Shown piece by piece: positions 1 to 9,778 of a DNA stretch of 64,000 bases (position 1 is the first letter of the stretch; the number at the start of each line of letters is the position of its first letter). The position numbers and the translations under genes are program-made. Under the pieces are notes generated by a model. It saw only the letters and a list, made by a program, of their open reading frames with translations. It was not told where the DNA came from and did no database searches. Location of the stretch: positions 61,014-125,013 of the forward strand of contig NZ_AUAR01000014.1 in assembly GCF_000428825.1 (NCBI RefSeq). Direction: 5' to 3'. The stretch is from Desulfomicrobium escambiense DSM 10707 (GTDB lineage: Bacteria > Desulfobacterota > Desulfovibrionia > Desulfovibrionales > Desulfomicrobiaceae).

Positions 1-31
1 CACTTCTAGCAACCGCCCCTGCCCCGGAGCG

Positions 32-1420
32 TCATTTCTTCTGGATCTTGCGGAAGATGGTGCTGCGGTCGACCTGGAAGAGCTCCGAGACCTTCTGCAC
101 CGACCCGTGCAGGGCGATGGCCTGTTCCAGAAAGTCCCGCTCCATCTCGGCCATGATCTGCTTCAGCGGACGGCCGCCGGTCAGGAGGGCGTCGCTGCAG
201 GCGCGGTCCTGGGGACTGTCCTCGCGGATGTGGGCAGGCAGGTCGCGGGGGGAGATGTGCGAACCCTTGTGGGTGATGACCAGGCCGTGGATCATGTTCT
301 GCAGCTCGCGCACGTTGCCCGGCCACTGGTAGCGGGACAGGATGGTCAGGGCGATCTCCATGATCGCCATGCGCTTGCCGTACTTGGCCGAGTAGTGTTG
401 CAGGAAGTGCTCCACCAGCGGCCGTACGTCCTCGGGCCGCTCGCGCAGGGGAGGGATCGTCACCGTGGCCACGTTCAGCCTGTAGTACAGGTCGCGCCGG
501 AAGGTGCCCTGCTCGACGCATTCGCCCAGGTTCTTGTTGGTGGCGGCGATGACCCGCACGTCGACCTTGCTGGAGCGCGTGCCGCCGACGCGCATGATCT
601 CGCCGTCCTGAAGCACTCGCAAGAGCCGCGTCTGCATGGACAGGGGCAGCTCGCCGATCTCGTCGAGAAAGACGGTGCCGCCGTCGGCCAGCTCGAAATA
701 GCCCGCCTTGCCCTTGCTCGACGCGCCCGTGAAGGCGCCGGGCATGTAGCCGAACATCTCGGACTCGGTCAGGGTCTCGGAGATGCCGCCGCAGTCCACC
801 TTGAGGAAAATCTTGTCGTGCCGGGCGCTGCGGGCGTGGGTCAGACGGGCGAAAACGTCCTTGCCCACGCCCGTCTCGCCCAGGATGAGGACCGAGGCGT
901 CCGTGGGGGCCACGGTCAGCAGCATGTTGACCACTTCCTGCATGGCCGGGCTCGCGTACACCGGCGTGAGGCCCTTGCTCTGCTCGTTGGAGATGTAGGC
1001 CATCTGCTTGTGGAAGTGGTCGATGAGCTGGCGCTGCTCCTCCATCTGCTCATTGAGGCGCGTGATCATGGTGATGTCGCGGACAAAGGTCACCACGAGC
1101 CGCAGGGTCCCGCCCTCGTCGAAGACCGGGAAGCCCGAGAGGACCAGCTTCTTGCCGTTCTGCAACTGCTGCACGTGGGTCGCGGGCTTGCCCGTGCGCA
1201 CGATCTCGGGGTTCAGGATCTTGTCGAAAATGCCGTTCTCCACCAGGGAGCGCACCTGCCTGCCCTGGATGTCCTCCTGCTTCAGGCCCGTCAGCTGCTC
1301 GTACATGCGGTTGACGCGCAGGGTGATGCCCGAGACGTCGGAGATGAAGACCCCGTCGGGGAGGGCATCGAGGATGTATTCGAAATGCTTGGCGACAAAA
1401 TCGGCGTGGCGGCTCGTCAT
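32..1420 (-). CDS. PAS domain sigma-54 dependent activator (bEBP)
   Basis: Cytoplasmic transcription activator of 462 residues. An N-terminal PAS domain (about 10-115) is followed by an AAA+ sigma-54 interaction domain: Walker A GETGVGKD at 181-188, the sigma-54 contact motif GAFTGA at 228-233, Walker B FLDEIGE at 251-257. A Fis-type helix-turn-helix occupies roughly the last 40 residues. There is no receiver domain, so the signal is probably sensed through PAS. It lies downstream of islAB on the same strand, separated by a terminator, and two -24/-12 promoters face outward from the islA-dctP gap. It is therefore the obvious candidate activator of isethionate genes (inference from position; similar regulators sit near this enzyme in Desulfovibrio). 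The ATG start has a GTGAGAG-like ribosome site. Confidence 0.93.
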   Translation of the reverse strand: MTSRHADFVAKHFEYILDALPDGVFISDVSGITLRVNRMYEQLTGLKQEDIQGRQVRSLVENGIFDKILNPEIVRTGKPATHVQQLQNGKKLVLSGFPVFDEGGTLRLVVTFVRDITMITRLNEQMEEQRQLIDHFHKQMAYISNEQSKGLTPVYASPAMQEVVNMLLTVAPTDASVLILGETGVGKDVFARLTHARSARHDKIFLKVDCGGISETLTESEMFGYMPGAFTGASSKGKAGYFELADGGTVFLDEIGELPLSMQTRLLRVLQDGEIMRVGGTRSSKVDVRVIAATNKNLGECVEQGTFRRDLYYRLNVATVTIPPLRERPEDVRPLVEHFLQHYSAKYGKRMAIMEIALTILSRYQWPGNVRELQNMIHGLVITHKGSHISPRDLPAHIREDSPQDRACSDALLTGGRPLKQIMAEMERDFLEQAIALHGSVQKVSELFQVDRSTIFRKIQKK

Positions 1421-1443
1421 ACGAAAAAACTCTCACGGGCTGT

Positions 1444-1471
1444 AAAAAAAGGCAACCCGAGGGCTGCCTTT
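1444..1471 (-). terminator. Intrinsic terminator after islB
   Basis: Arms AAAGGCA (1448-1454) and TGCCTTT (1465-1471) pair, with an inner CCC/GGG. Read on the minus strand the stem is followed by a run of seven T. It separates the islAB transcript from the regulator gene. Confidence 0.8.
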
Positions 1472-1532
1472 CCACGATTCGTCACGGTTTGCGCGGCCAG
1501 GCCCGTGCGGGCCGGTTCGGCCGTGAACCTCA

Positions 1533-2477
1533 TCATTTCGGGAAGTCAACCCTGTCCCCGAGAATCCGCACCGCTGTCTCGATGAGCCTCGGCATGACCG
1601 ACTTGTCCAGCGTCACGTCGTCCATGGGAGGCACCCTGTCCAGAAAATGGTACTTCTGCGTGCCCAGCCTGTGGTAGGGCAGCATCTCGTAGCGCACGTT
1701 CGGATAGGGCCGGATGAACCCGGCGATGGCCGACACGGCGTCCTCGGAATCGTTGAACCCCGGGATGACGGGTGTCCGGACCAGGATGGGCTTGTCCGGG
1801 TGCAGTTCCGCAAGCCTCCGGAAATTCTCCAGGATGACCTCGTTGGACCGCCCGGTATGGGCTTCGTGGACGGCGCCGTCCATGTGCTTGATGTCGTAGA
1901 GCACGTAGTTCAGGTACGGAGCGGCCGCCTCCAGGGTCTTCCAGGGCACCATGCCGCAGGTCTCGACGGCGGTCTTGATCCTGCGCCGGCGGGCCTCCCT
2001 GAGCAGGGCCAGGGCGTAGTCGGCCTGCAGGAGCGGTTCGCCGCCCGAGAGGGTCATGCCGCCGCTGGAGCGGGTATAGAAGGCCGCATCCTGTTCGACC
2101 ACACGCAGCACGTCGTCCACGCTGCGCTCCTCGCCGTAGACGATGAGCCCCTGGGACGGGCAGGCCTGGGCGCAATTCTTGGGGCACCCGTCGCACAGGG
2201 CGCGGTCGATGCGCAGGCTGTCGTCGGCCTCGCGGATGATGGCGCCGCGCAGGCAGGCCTGCAGACAGCGCGTGCACTTGGAAAAGGTCAGGCAGCGGCC
2301 CGGATTGAAGGCCAGTTCCGGCTCGCGGCGCTGGGATTCGGGGTTGCTGCACCAGTTGCAGGAAAGCGGGCACCCCTTGAGGAAGACAATGGTCCTGATG
2401 CCCGGGCCGTCATGAACGGAGTATTTCTGGATGTTGAATACGAGGCCTTTCTTCTTTCTGTCTTCAAGAGCGCTCAT
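1533..2477 (-). CDS. islB: Isethionate sulfite-lyase activating enzyme (radical SAM)
   Basis: Glycyl-radical-enzyme activase of 314 residues. It uses S-adenosylmethionine to install the glycyl radical on IslA. The radical SAM motif CX3CX2C is Cys36, Cys40 and Cys43. An inserted ferredoxin-like region carries two further four-cysteine sets (Cys62/68/71/75 and Cys95/98/102/106), as in activases of the choline and glycerol lyase type; plain pyruvate formate-lyase activase lacks this insert. It is directly downstream of islA, with a strong hairpin between them that may lower activase expression relative to lyase. The ATG is preceded by GGGGGAG. Substrate assignment rests on the neighbouring lyase, since activases are not distinctive by themselves. 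Confidence 0.93.
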   Translation of the reverse strand: MSALEDRKKKGLVFNIQKYSVHDGPGIRTIVFLKGCPLSCNWCSNPESQRREPELAFNPGRCLTFSKCTRCLQACLRGAIIREADDSLRIDRALCDGCPKNCAQACPSQGLIVYGEERSVDDVLRVVEQDAAFYTRSSGGMTLSGGEPLLQADYALALLREARRRRIKTAVETCGMVPWKTLEAAAPYLNYVLYDIKHMDGAVHEAHTGRSNEVILENFRRLAELHPDKPILVRTPVIPGFNDSEDAVSAIAGFIRPYPNVRYEMLPYHRLGTQKYHFLDRVPPMDDVTLDKSVMPRLIETAVRILGDRVDFPK

Positions 2478-2500
2478 GGGACTCCCCCGCTGATGTCATG

Positions 2501-2532
2501 AAAAATCGCGGGCAGGCCGAGGCCTGCCCGCG
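2501..2532 (-). terminator. Hairpin terminator or attenuator between islA and islB
   Basis: CGCGGGCAGGCC (2507-2518) pairs perfectly with GGCCTGCCCGCG (2521-2532). On the minus strand the stem is followed by ATTTTTC. It lies between islA and islB, so it probably sets a high lyase to activase ratio by partial termination. Confidence 0.7.
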
Positions 2533-2568
2533 TGTGTCCGTTGAGGCCGAAGGATGGCCGGGGCGTAC

Positions 2569-5061
2569 CTAGAAGGCGCCGTGCTCCGTACGGGCGATGA
2601 GGTCGTCCTGAAGGTCGGGCGAGAGGTCCACGAAGTAGGCGCTGTAGCCCGCGATGCGCACGATGAGGTTGCGGTACTTCTGCGGGTCCTTCTTGGCCGC
2701 GATGAGGGTCTCGCGGTTGATGACGTTGAACTGCACGTGCCAGATCTTCAGGTCGCACATGGTGCGGATGAAGGACACGAGCTTCTCGGTGCCCTGCTCG
2801 CCCTCGATGCATTTGGGCGTGAACTTGATGTTCAGCATGCGGGCCGCGCGGTCGCGCATGCCGTAGTTCTTGGTGTTGTAGTTGGACAGCAGGATGGCCG
2901 TGGGGCCGTTCACGTCCGCGCCGTGGGAGGCCGAGGATCCGTCGGACAGGGGCGTGAACTCCTTGCGGCCGTTGGGCAGGGCCGAGACGACCTTGCCGAA
3001 GGGCACGTGGGAGGTGAAGGGCACGTAGCGCACGTCGTTGTGCATCCCCAGATCCTTGCTGTACTTGCCGCCGAACTCCACGGAGATCCTGTCGATCTCG
3101 CGGCCGATGGCGTCGGCGTACGGGTCGTTGTTGCCGTAGCAGGGGGCGCTGCGCAGCAGGGCGGCGACGTCCTCGTGGCCTTCGAAGTTGGCGTCCACGG
3201 CGTCGATGATCTGCTGCATGGTCAGCTTCTTGTCCTCAAAGACCAGCTTCTTGATGGCCGAGAGGGAGTCGACCACGGTGCCCAGGCCCATGTATTCGAA
3301 ATAGCCGAGATTGATGCCCTCGGGGATCTGCTCCTGATGCAGGTCGATGCAGTGCTTCATGCACAGGTCGTGCATGGCCGAGCCCATGGGCTGGGCGAAG
3401 GTGGTCGCCCGAATCTTGTTGATCAGGTACTGCTGGTGGAAGGCCGTCTTCAGGAACAGCAGGTGCTGCTGCACGTAGGCGTCCCAGAACTCGTCCCAGG
3501 TCTGGAAGGCGGTCGGGTCGCCCGTTTCCACGCCCAGCGGCTGATCGCCGTACTTCTTCATGCGGCCGTTGCGCAGGACCATCTCCACCGCGGCGGCGAA
3601 GTTGATGTACGCGCCGCCCGAGGTGTAGGTGTCGCGGTTGGGCATGCGTGCCTCGGTGCAGCCGGACACGGCGTAGTCATAGGCTTCGGCGAAGGTTGCG
3701 CCCTTGGAGACGTACAGGGGCACGATCTCCTCGTCGTTGATCAGCTTGGGGAAGCCCGAGCCGTCCTTGATGGTTTCGGCCACGTCCCACAGGTAGCTCT
3801 CGGGGGAGCGGCTGTGGATGCGGGCCGCGAGGTCCGGATAGTGCAGCGGGAATTCGCGCTTGGACTTGAGGATCAGATGCGTCAGGTCGTTGGTGGCATC
3901 GCGTCCGTCCGGGGTCTGGCCGCCGACGGTCACGGCCTCCCAGTGCGCGTAGCCTTCGTTGAAGGCGCCGCCCGTGGGGGAGATGTACATGTCGATGAAC
4001 TCGGCCATGCCGACCCACATGCACTCCAGAAGCTCCATGGCCTTCTCTTCCGTCAGGATGCCGGCTTCCATGTCCTGCTCGTAATAAGGGAAGAAGTACT
4101 GGTCCATGCGGCCGTTGGAGATGGTCGTGCCGGTCTTCTGTTCGATACGGGAGAACATCTGGGTGAACCACTGGCTCTGGCAGGCCTCCCAGAAATCGCG
4201 GGCCGGCTCGCCGGGCACGCGCTCGGCGTTCTCGGCCATGCGGGTGAGCTCGGCCTTACGGACCGGGTCGGATTCCTTCGCCGCCGCTTCGCGGGCCAGC
4301 ACGGCGTGGCGCCCTGCCCAGTGCACGATGGCCTCGCAGACGATGACCACGGCTTCGAGGAAGGGCTTCGTCTCGCAGTTGTCCTTGGGACTCAGCGGAT
4401 CGAGGGCGTCCAGCTTCTCCTGTGCCTCGCGCTTGATGTCGTTGAAGCCGCGCCTCAGAATTTTCTCGTAGTCGTGAACCCACTGGATGGAGGAGCGGAA
4501 GGAGGCGGTCTCGTTGACGATGAAGCGGGACATGAGTCCTTCGGGATCGTCGTAGGTCAGCTTATGCACATCAGCGGGCAGTGCGGCGTTGAGCTTTTCA
4601 TGGAAGGTCTTGCCCTTCCAGAAGGGGGCGATCTGCTCGACGACGACCTTGGCGTCCTCGGGGGTGATGGTCGCGGGAGAGGTCGGGCGGTTGGGCAGTT
4701 CCTTGACCGCGATGTCCAGGAAGTCGCCGTCCAGTTCGGGGTAGAGGATGCCGTAGCGGCCGTCGCAGCCGGCGCGGCCGAGCAGGAGCTGGTCGTCCTG
4801 GACATAGACGGTCATGTTCTCGGCGATGTGCTTCATGGCCTTGGCCCAACGCAGGACGAGGGGCTGACCTTCGGTCTCCTGCATGGACTGGGTGAAATAG
4901 AGGGCTCGTTCTATGTCAATGCGCGGCTTCTGACCGTCGAACCGTTCCAGCATCTTGAAAACGCGACTGTGTGTCTCGCGGAATCTATCCTCTTTGCCCT
5001 CGATTTTTTCGTAAAGCCTCTGCTCCTGAGGGGACATGCATTCACATGTAAACCTTGTCAT
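2569..5061 (-). CDS. islA: Isethionate sulfite-lyase, glycyl radical enzyme
   Basis: Cytoplasmic, oxygen-sensitive enzyme of 830 residues that cleaves the C-S bond of isethionate (2-hydroxyethanesulfonate) to acetaldehyde and sulfite. The glycyl radical site is RIAGYSAYF with Gly805. The catalytic loop GCTEAR gives thiyl Cys468 and Glu470. Residues recalled as lining the isethionate pocket of the Bilophila enzyme fall at the same numbers here: Arg189, Gln193, Trp374, Arg678 and Phe682. This supports isethionate over choline, glycerol or dihydroxypropanesulfonate as substrate. The ATG has a GAGGAG ribosome site. Upstream lies a good -24/-12 promoter; islB follows. Sulfite released would feed dissimilatory sulfite reduction, whose DsrC is encoded at 51868-52185. 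Confidence 0.96.
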   Translation of the reverse strand: MTRFTCECMSPQEQRLYEKIEGKEDRFRETHSRVFKMLERFDGQKPRIDIERALYFTQSMQETEGQPLVLRWAKAMKHIAENMTVYVQDDQLLLGRAGCDGRYGILYPELDGDFLDIAVKELPNRPTSPATITPEDAKVVVEQIAPFWKGKTFHEKLNAALPADVHKLTYDDPEGLMSRFIVNETASFRSSIQWVHDYEKILRRGFNDIKREAQEKLDALDPLSPKDNCETKPFLEAVVIVCEAIVHWAGRHAVLAREAAAKESDPVRKAELTRMAENAERVPGEPARDFWEACQSQWFTQMFSRIEQKTGTTISNGRMDQYFFPYYEQDMEAGILTEEKAMELLECMWVGMAEFIDMYISPTGGAFNEGYAHWEAVTVGGQTPDGRDATNDLTHLILKSKREFPLHYPDLAARIHSRSPESYLWDVAETIKDGSGFPKLINDEEIVPLYVSKGATFAEAYDYAVSGCTEARMPNRDTYTSGGAYINFAAAVEMVLRNGRMKKYGDQPLGVETGDPTAFQTWDEFWDAYVQQHLLFLKTAFHQQYLINKIRATTFAQPMGSAMHDLCMKHCIDLHQEQIPEGINLGYFEYMGLGTVVDSLSAIKKLVFEDKKLTMQQIIDAVDANFEGHEDVAALLRSAPCYGNNDPYADAIGREIDRISVEFGGKYSKDLGMHNDVRYVPFTSHVPFGKVVSALPNGRKEFTPLSDGSSASHGADVNGPTAILLSNYNTKNYGMRDRAARMLNIKFTPKCIEGEQGTEKLVSFIRTMCDLKIWHVQFNVINRETLIAAKKDPQKYRNLIVRIAGYSAYFVDLSPDLQDDLIARTEHGAF

Positions 5062-5203
5062 GACTCTGCTCCTCGTATCTAATTTTATTCATGCGTATGG
5101 TAAAATCAGCACATTCTTTTAAACCATGCACAAACATCGGTTACACCAGAAAATCTTTCCTTTTCTCCGTCGAACATCGTGCTTCCGTATCCAAACGAGC
5201 ATG

Positions 5204-5220
5204 AGCATTCTCTGTGCCAA
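5204..5220 (-). promoter_or_regulatory. Sigma-54 (-24/-12) promoter of islAB
   Basis: On the minus strand the sequence reads TTGGCACAGAGAATGCT. GG (5218-5217) and GC (5206-5205) are ten bases apart as sigma-54 requires, and TTGGCAC matches the consensus -24 box. It lies about 145 bases before the islA ATG. A sigma-54 activator is encoded in the same locus. Confidence 0.8.
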
Positions 5221-5306
5221 ACTCCATAACCAAATGAAAAGACAATATTTATCCACAGACAGCACCAATATGGACATTCACGAGAAAAAGAGAGGCAAAC
5301 GGAGGT

Positions 5307-5515
5307 CGCATTTTTGCATCACTCCCTGTGAATTTCATTTTTACCAACCCGAAAAGCGCCGCATTTTTGCGACAAACTTGACTGAACGCATCGGAAAACC
5401 CACTCGTGAAATGTGAAATTTAGAACATTAGGCCTTTGGCCACGGGACGCTTTGTGATTTTATTCCCATAAGGAAGGCGCTGATAAGAACAATTCTTGGC
5501 AGTTGCATTTTCGCG
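5307..5515. promoter_or_regulatory. Three 12-bp sites, candidate activator binding sites
   Basis: Three similar sites lie between the two sigma-54 promoters: CGCATTTTTGCA (5307-5318), CGCATTTTTGCG (5360-5371, a perfect CGCA-N4-TGCG inverted repeat) and TGCATTTTCGCG (5504-5515). The first is about 90 bases upstream of the islA -24 box and the third about 105 bases upstream of the dctP -24 box, typical enhancer distances. The rest of the 5062-5723 gap is AT-rich and I see no gene in it. Binding by the regulator at 32-1420 is inferred. Confidence 0.55.
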
Positions 5516-5570
5516 ACAGGGCCAGCCAAAAACTGCCCACCCCCTGTGGAATCAATTCTCAATATATTGA

Positions 5571-6734
<1,164 letters not shown>

Positions 6735-6741
6735 TTTGGCC

Positions 6742-6776
6742 GGCCCCATCCACCGGACAACCGGACGGATGGGGCC
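6742..6776 (+). terminator. Hairpin between dctP and dctQM
   Basis: GGCCCCATCC (6742-6751) pairs with GGATGGGGCC (6767-6776). There is no T-run. Probably a processing or attenuation stem that leaves more binding-protein than membrane-protein transcript. Confidence 0.55.
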
Positions 6777-6862
6777 TACAGCCAACCGGGAACAGAAACC
6801 GCATGCCTGAGCACCGCCCGGCCACGGCCAGGCCGCAGACCGGCGGGACATAGGGAGACGAC

Positions 6863-8764
6863 ATGGAACAGAATATCAACTGCGGCGTGATGCCCCTCGA
6901 ACTCGTGGATGAGCCTGTCGCACCACGTGGCATATGGAACTGGATCGACGAAAACTTCGAAAAAGTGTTTCTCGTCTCCGGCCTGCTGGCCATCATCCTG
7001 TTCATCACGTTCCAGACTACATACAGATACATCATCGTACACTTCGCCAGCTCCGCCGGCGCGGCAGTCTGGACCGAGGAGTTGGCCCGTTACATCTTCA
7101 TCTGGATCAGCTACCTCGCCCTGTCCGTCGCGGTCAGGAAGCGCAGCTCCATCCGCATCGACATCATCTACGACCGGTTGCCGGCACGCATGCAGAACGC
7201 GAGCTGGGTCATCGTCGAAATCTTTTTCCTGATCCTCACCCTGACCATCTGCTGGTACGGCTGGACCCAGATCGAGCGATTGCAGGAATTCCCCCAGTTC
7301 ACGACCGCGCTGCGGATCCCGTACATTATTCCGTACCTGATCCTGCCTCTTGGCTTCGGACTCATGAGCCTGCGGCTGCTGCAGAGCCTGACCGCCCAGG
7401 TGAAGCTCTGCGGCCCCCTGGACACAGCCCTGGCTGTCGTCGCCGCCGGCGCGGTAATCGCCCCGGCCGTGCTCGCCGAATACATCGAGCCCCTGCCGGC
7501 CCTGTTCGGATATTTCGCAGTGCTCTGCGCCCTGGGCGTGCCCATCGCCATCTCGCTTGGCCTGTCCACCCTGGCCACGGTCATCTGCGCCGAAACCCTG
7601 CCCATCGAGTACCTGGCCCAGACGGCCTTCACGTCCATCGACTCCTTCCCGATCATGGCCATCCCCTTCTTCATCGCGGCCGGCGTGTTCATGGGAGCGG
7701 GCGGCCTGTCCCAGCGTCTGCTGGCGCTGGCCGATGAGATGCTGGGCGGCCTGTACGGCGGCATGGCGCTGGTCACCGTGGCCACCTGCATGTTCTTCGG
7801 CGCCATCAGCGGCTCGGGCCCGGCCACGGTGGCGGCCATCGGCGCCCTGACCATCCCGGCCATGGTCGAGCGCGGCTACGACAAGTACTTCGCGGCGGCC
7901 ATCGTCGCCGCATCCGGCGCCATCGGCGTGCTCATCCCGCCGAGCAACCCCTTCGTGGTCTACGGGATCTCGGCCCAGGTCTCCATCGGCGACCTGTTCA
8001 TCGGCGGCATCGTACCGGGCATCCTTACGGGCTTGGTCCTGATGGGCTACTCCTACTTCTACGCCAAATCCCGGAACTGGCGCGGCGAGGCCCGGCCCAG
8101 AACCATCGGCTCGCTCATGGCCGCCGTCTGGGAGGCCAAGTGGGCGCTGATGGTCCCGGTCATCGTCCTGGGCGGCATCTACGGCGGCATCATGACCCCG
8201 ACGGAAGCCGCGGCCGTAGCCGCCTTCTACGGACTCATCGTCGGCGTGTTCGTGTACAGGGAGATCGACGCCCGCAAGTTCATGGACTGCTGCGTCGAAG
8301 CCTGTGAGACCTCGGCGACCATCATCGTGCTCATGGCCATGGCCACCCTCTTCGGCAACATCATGACCATCGAGGACGTGCCCGGCACCATCGCCAGGGC
8401 CATCCTCGGCTTCACCGAAAGCAAGATCGTGGTCCTGCTGCTCATCAACGTCCTGCTGCTCATCGTCGGAACCTTCATGGAGGCCCTGGCGGCCATCGTC
8501 ATCCTCACGCCGATCCTGCTCCCCGTTGTCACGGGCGTGGGCGTCTCGCCCCTGCACTTCGGCATCATCATCGTCGTCAACCTGGCCATCGGCTTCATCA
8601 CCCCGCCCGTGGGCGTGAACCTCTTCGTGGCCAGCAGCATCTCCAAGACCAAGATCGAGCACCTGTCCCGCACGGCCCTGCCCATGCTCGGCCTCATGAT
8701 CCTGGTGCTTCTGGTAGTGACCTACTTCCCCGAAGTGCCCCTCTTCTTCGTCGGCAACAAATAA
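6863..8764 (+). CDS. TRAP transporter fused small and large permease (DctQ-DctM)
   Basis: Inner-membrane protein of 633 residues that drives ion-coupled uptake of the ligand delivered by the DctP protein. Residues about 35-190 form the four-helix DctQ domain, with the typical WTEELARYIFIW segment. The rest is the multi-helix DctM transport domain, with signatures such as SGSGPATVAAIG, IPPSNPFVVYGI and TPTEAAAVA. Such Q-M fusions are well known. A GGGAGA ribosome site precedes the ATG. It is 128 bases downstream of dctP in the isethionate cluster and is followed by a hairpin. Confidence 0.94.
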   Translation: MEQNINCGVMPLELVDEPVAPRGIWNWIDENFEKVFLVSGLLAIILFITFQTTYRYIIVHFASSAGAAVWTEELARYIFIWISYLALSVAVRKRSSIRIDIIYDRLPARMQNASWVIVEIFFLILTLTICWYGWTQIERLQEFPQFTTALRIPYIIPYLILPLGFGLMSLRLLQSLTAQVKLCGPLDTALAVVAAGAVIAPAVLAEYIEPLPALFGYFAVLCALGVPIAISLGLSTLATVICAETLPIEYLAQTAFTSIDSFPIMAIPFFIAAGVFMGAGGLSQRLLALADEMLGGLYGGMALVTVATCMFFGAISGSGPATVAAIGALTIPAMVERGYDKYFAAAIVAASGAIGVLIPPSNPFVVYGISAQVSIGDLFIGGIVPGILTGLVLMGYSYFYAKSRNWRGEARPRTIGSLMAAVWEAKWALMVPVIVLGGIYGGIMTPTEAAAVAAFYGLIVGVFVYREIDARKFMDCCVEACETSATIIVLMAMATLFGNIMTIEDVPGTIARAILGFTESKIVVLLLINVLLLIVGTFMEALAAIVILTPILLPVVTGVGVSPLHFGIIIVVNLAIGFITPPVGVNLFVASSISKTKIEHLSRTALPMLGLMILVLLVVTYFPEVPLFFVGNK

Positions 8765-8778
8765 GTCTCAAACGATGC

Positions 8779-8806
8779 GAGCCGCCGGACACACGTCCGG
8801 CGGCTC
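8779..8806 (+). terminator. Hairpin after dctQM
   Basis: GAGCCGCCGGAC (8779-8790) pairs perfectly with GTCCGGCGGCTC (8795-8806) around a four-base loop, followed only by TTC. It is a likely 3' end or processing stem; the weak T-run suggests readthrough into the next gene. Confidence 0.5.
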
Positions 8807-8853
8807 TTCAACCCGGCCGGCTGAAAACCGGACCGGAACAGGAGAGTTTTGCC

Positions 8854-9687
8854 ATGAAAATCATAGATTTCCGCTTCCGGCCCAACACACCGGAAATCAT
8901 CGACGGCATCAAGAACAGCGCCATGTTCAAGGCCGCCTGCAAGGCCATCGGCTTCGACGCCCGCAAGCCGCAGCCCCTGGACGAGATCGTCGCCGATCTG
9001 GACAGACGCGGCGTCGAACTTGCCGTCATCACCGGGCGCGACTGCGAGACCACCTACGGCTCACCGGCCAACAACGGCAGCGTCCTCGAATTCTGCCGGG
9101 CGTATCCCAAAAAATTCGTCGGATTCTGGGGCGTCGACCCCCACAAGAAGATGGCCGCCGTGTACGACATCGTGCGCGCCGTGGAGGAGCACGGCATGAA
9201 GGGCGTGGCCATAGACCCCTACCTGGCCCACATCCCCGCCTGCGAGGCCCGCTACTATCCCGTCTACGCCAAGTGCGCCGAGCTGAACCTGCCCGTGTTC
9301 GTGACCATGGCCCCCCCGCCGCAGGTCGCCGGCGCCATCATGGACTACGCCGACCCGCGGCACGTGGACCAGGTGGCCAGGGACTTCCCGGAACTGACCA
9401 TCATCATGAGCCACGGCGGCTACCCGTACGTCAACGAGTGCGTCTACGCCTGCCTGCGCAACGCCAACGTGTACATGGACTTCTCGGAGTACGAACGTGC
9501 ACCCATGGCCGACGTCTTCGTGCAGGCCATGAGCACCATCATCCAGGACAAGGTCGTCTTCGCCAGCGCCCACCCCTTCATCGAACTGGCCGACGCCCTG
9601 CTGGCGTACGAAGAGTTCCCCCTGAGCGATGACGTGCGCCGCAAGGTCATGTACGAAAACGCATGCCGCATCCTGAACATCAACTGA
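8854..9687 (+). CDS. Amidohydrolase-fold protein with altered metal site
   Basis: 277-residue TIM-barrel protein of the amidohydrolase-2 family (decarboxylase/hydrolase type). The fold is shown by the N-terminal MKIIDFRFRP strand, the KGVAIDPY segment, SHGGYP (His187) and the C-terminal YENACRILNIN typical of the family. The usual metal ligands are changed: the first-strand HxH is RFR (Arg7, Arg9) and the late Asp of a GSDxP motif is ASAHP (Ala239, His240). Conventional metal hydrolysis is therefore doubtful. It sits between the TRAP genes and a sulfite-type exporter, flanked by hairpins, so a role in isethionate or acetaldehyde metabolism is possible but undemonstrated. The start has a CAGGAGAG ribosome site. 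Confidence 0.75.
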   Translation: MKIIDFRFRPNTPEIIDGIKNSAMFKAACKAIGFDARKPQPLDEIVADLDRRGVELAVITGRDCETTYGSPANNGSVLEFCRAYPKKFVGFWGVDPHKKMAAVYDIVRAVEEHGMKGVAIDPYLAHIPACEARYYPVYAKCAELNLPVFVTMAPPPQVAGAIMDYADPRHVDQVARDFPELTIIMSHGGYPYVNECVYACLRNANVYMDFSEYERAPMADVFVQAMSTIIQDKVVFASAHPFIELADALLAYEEFPLSDDVRRKVMYENACRILNIN

Positions 9688-9691
9688 CCAT

Positions 9692-9728
9692 CCCCGCGGT
9701 GGGCGCCGCCCCGACGCCCACCGCGGGG
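9692..9728 (+). terminator. Hairpin after amidohydrolase gene
   Basis: CCCCGCGGTGGGCG (9692-9705) pairs with CGCCCACCGCGGGG (9715-9728), a perfect 14-bp stem beginning four bases after the stop codon. There is no T-run. Confidence 0.5.
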
Positions 9729-9778
9729 CTCATGCCCGCAAAGGAGCCGAGTCTCTCACCATCAGTCCGGAACGATCC

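Noticed and set aside
2554..5082. 842-residue plus-strand open frame opposite islA
   Set aside because: Shadow of islA in high-GC DNA; composition dominated by Val, Gly, His and Asp, with no domain, while the minus-strand product is a complete enzyme.
5249..5257. TTATCCACA, an exact DnaA box, in the islA-dctP gap
   Set aside because: A single copy with no cluster, no dnaA/dnaN neighbours and no AT-rich repeat array; expected by chance in an AT-rich spacer.
5126..5416. 96-residue open frame in the islA-dctP gap
   Set aside because: No ribosome site, and it runs across the sigma-54 promoter and two candidate operator sites; the translation looks random.
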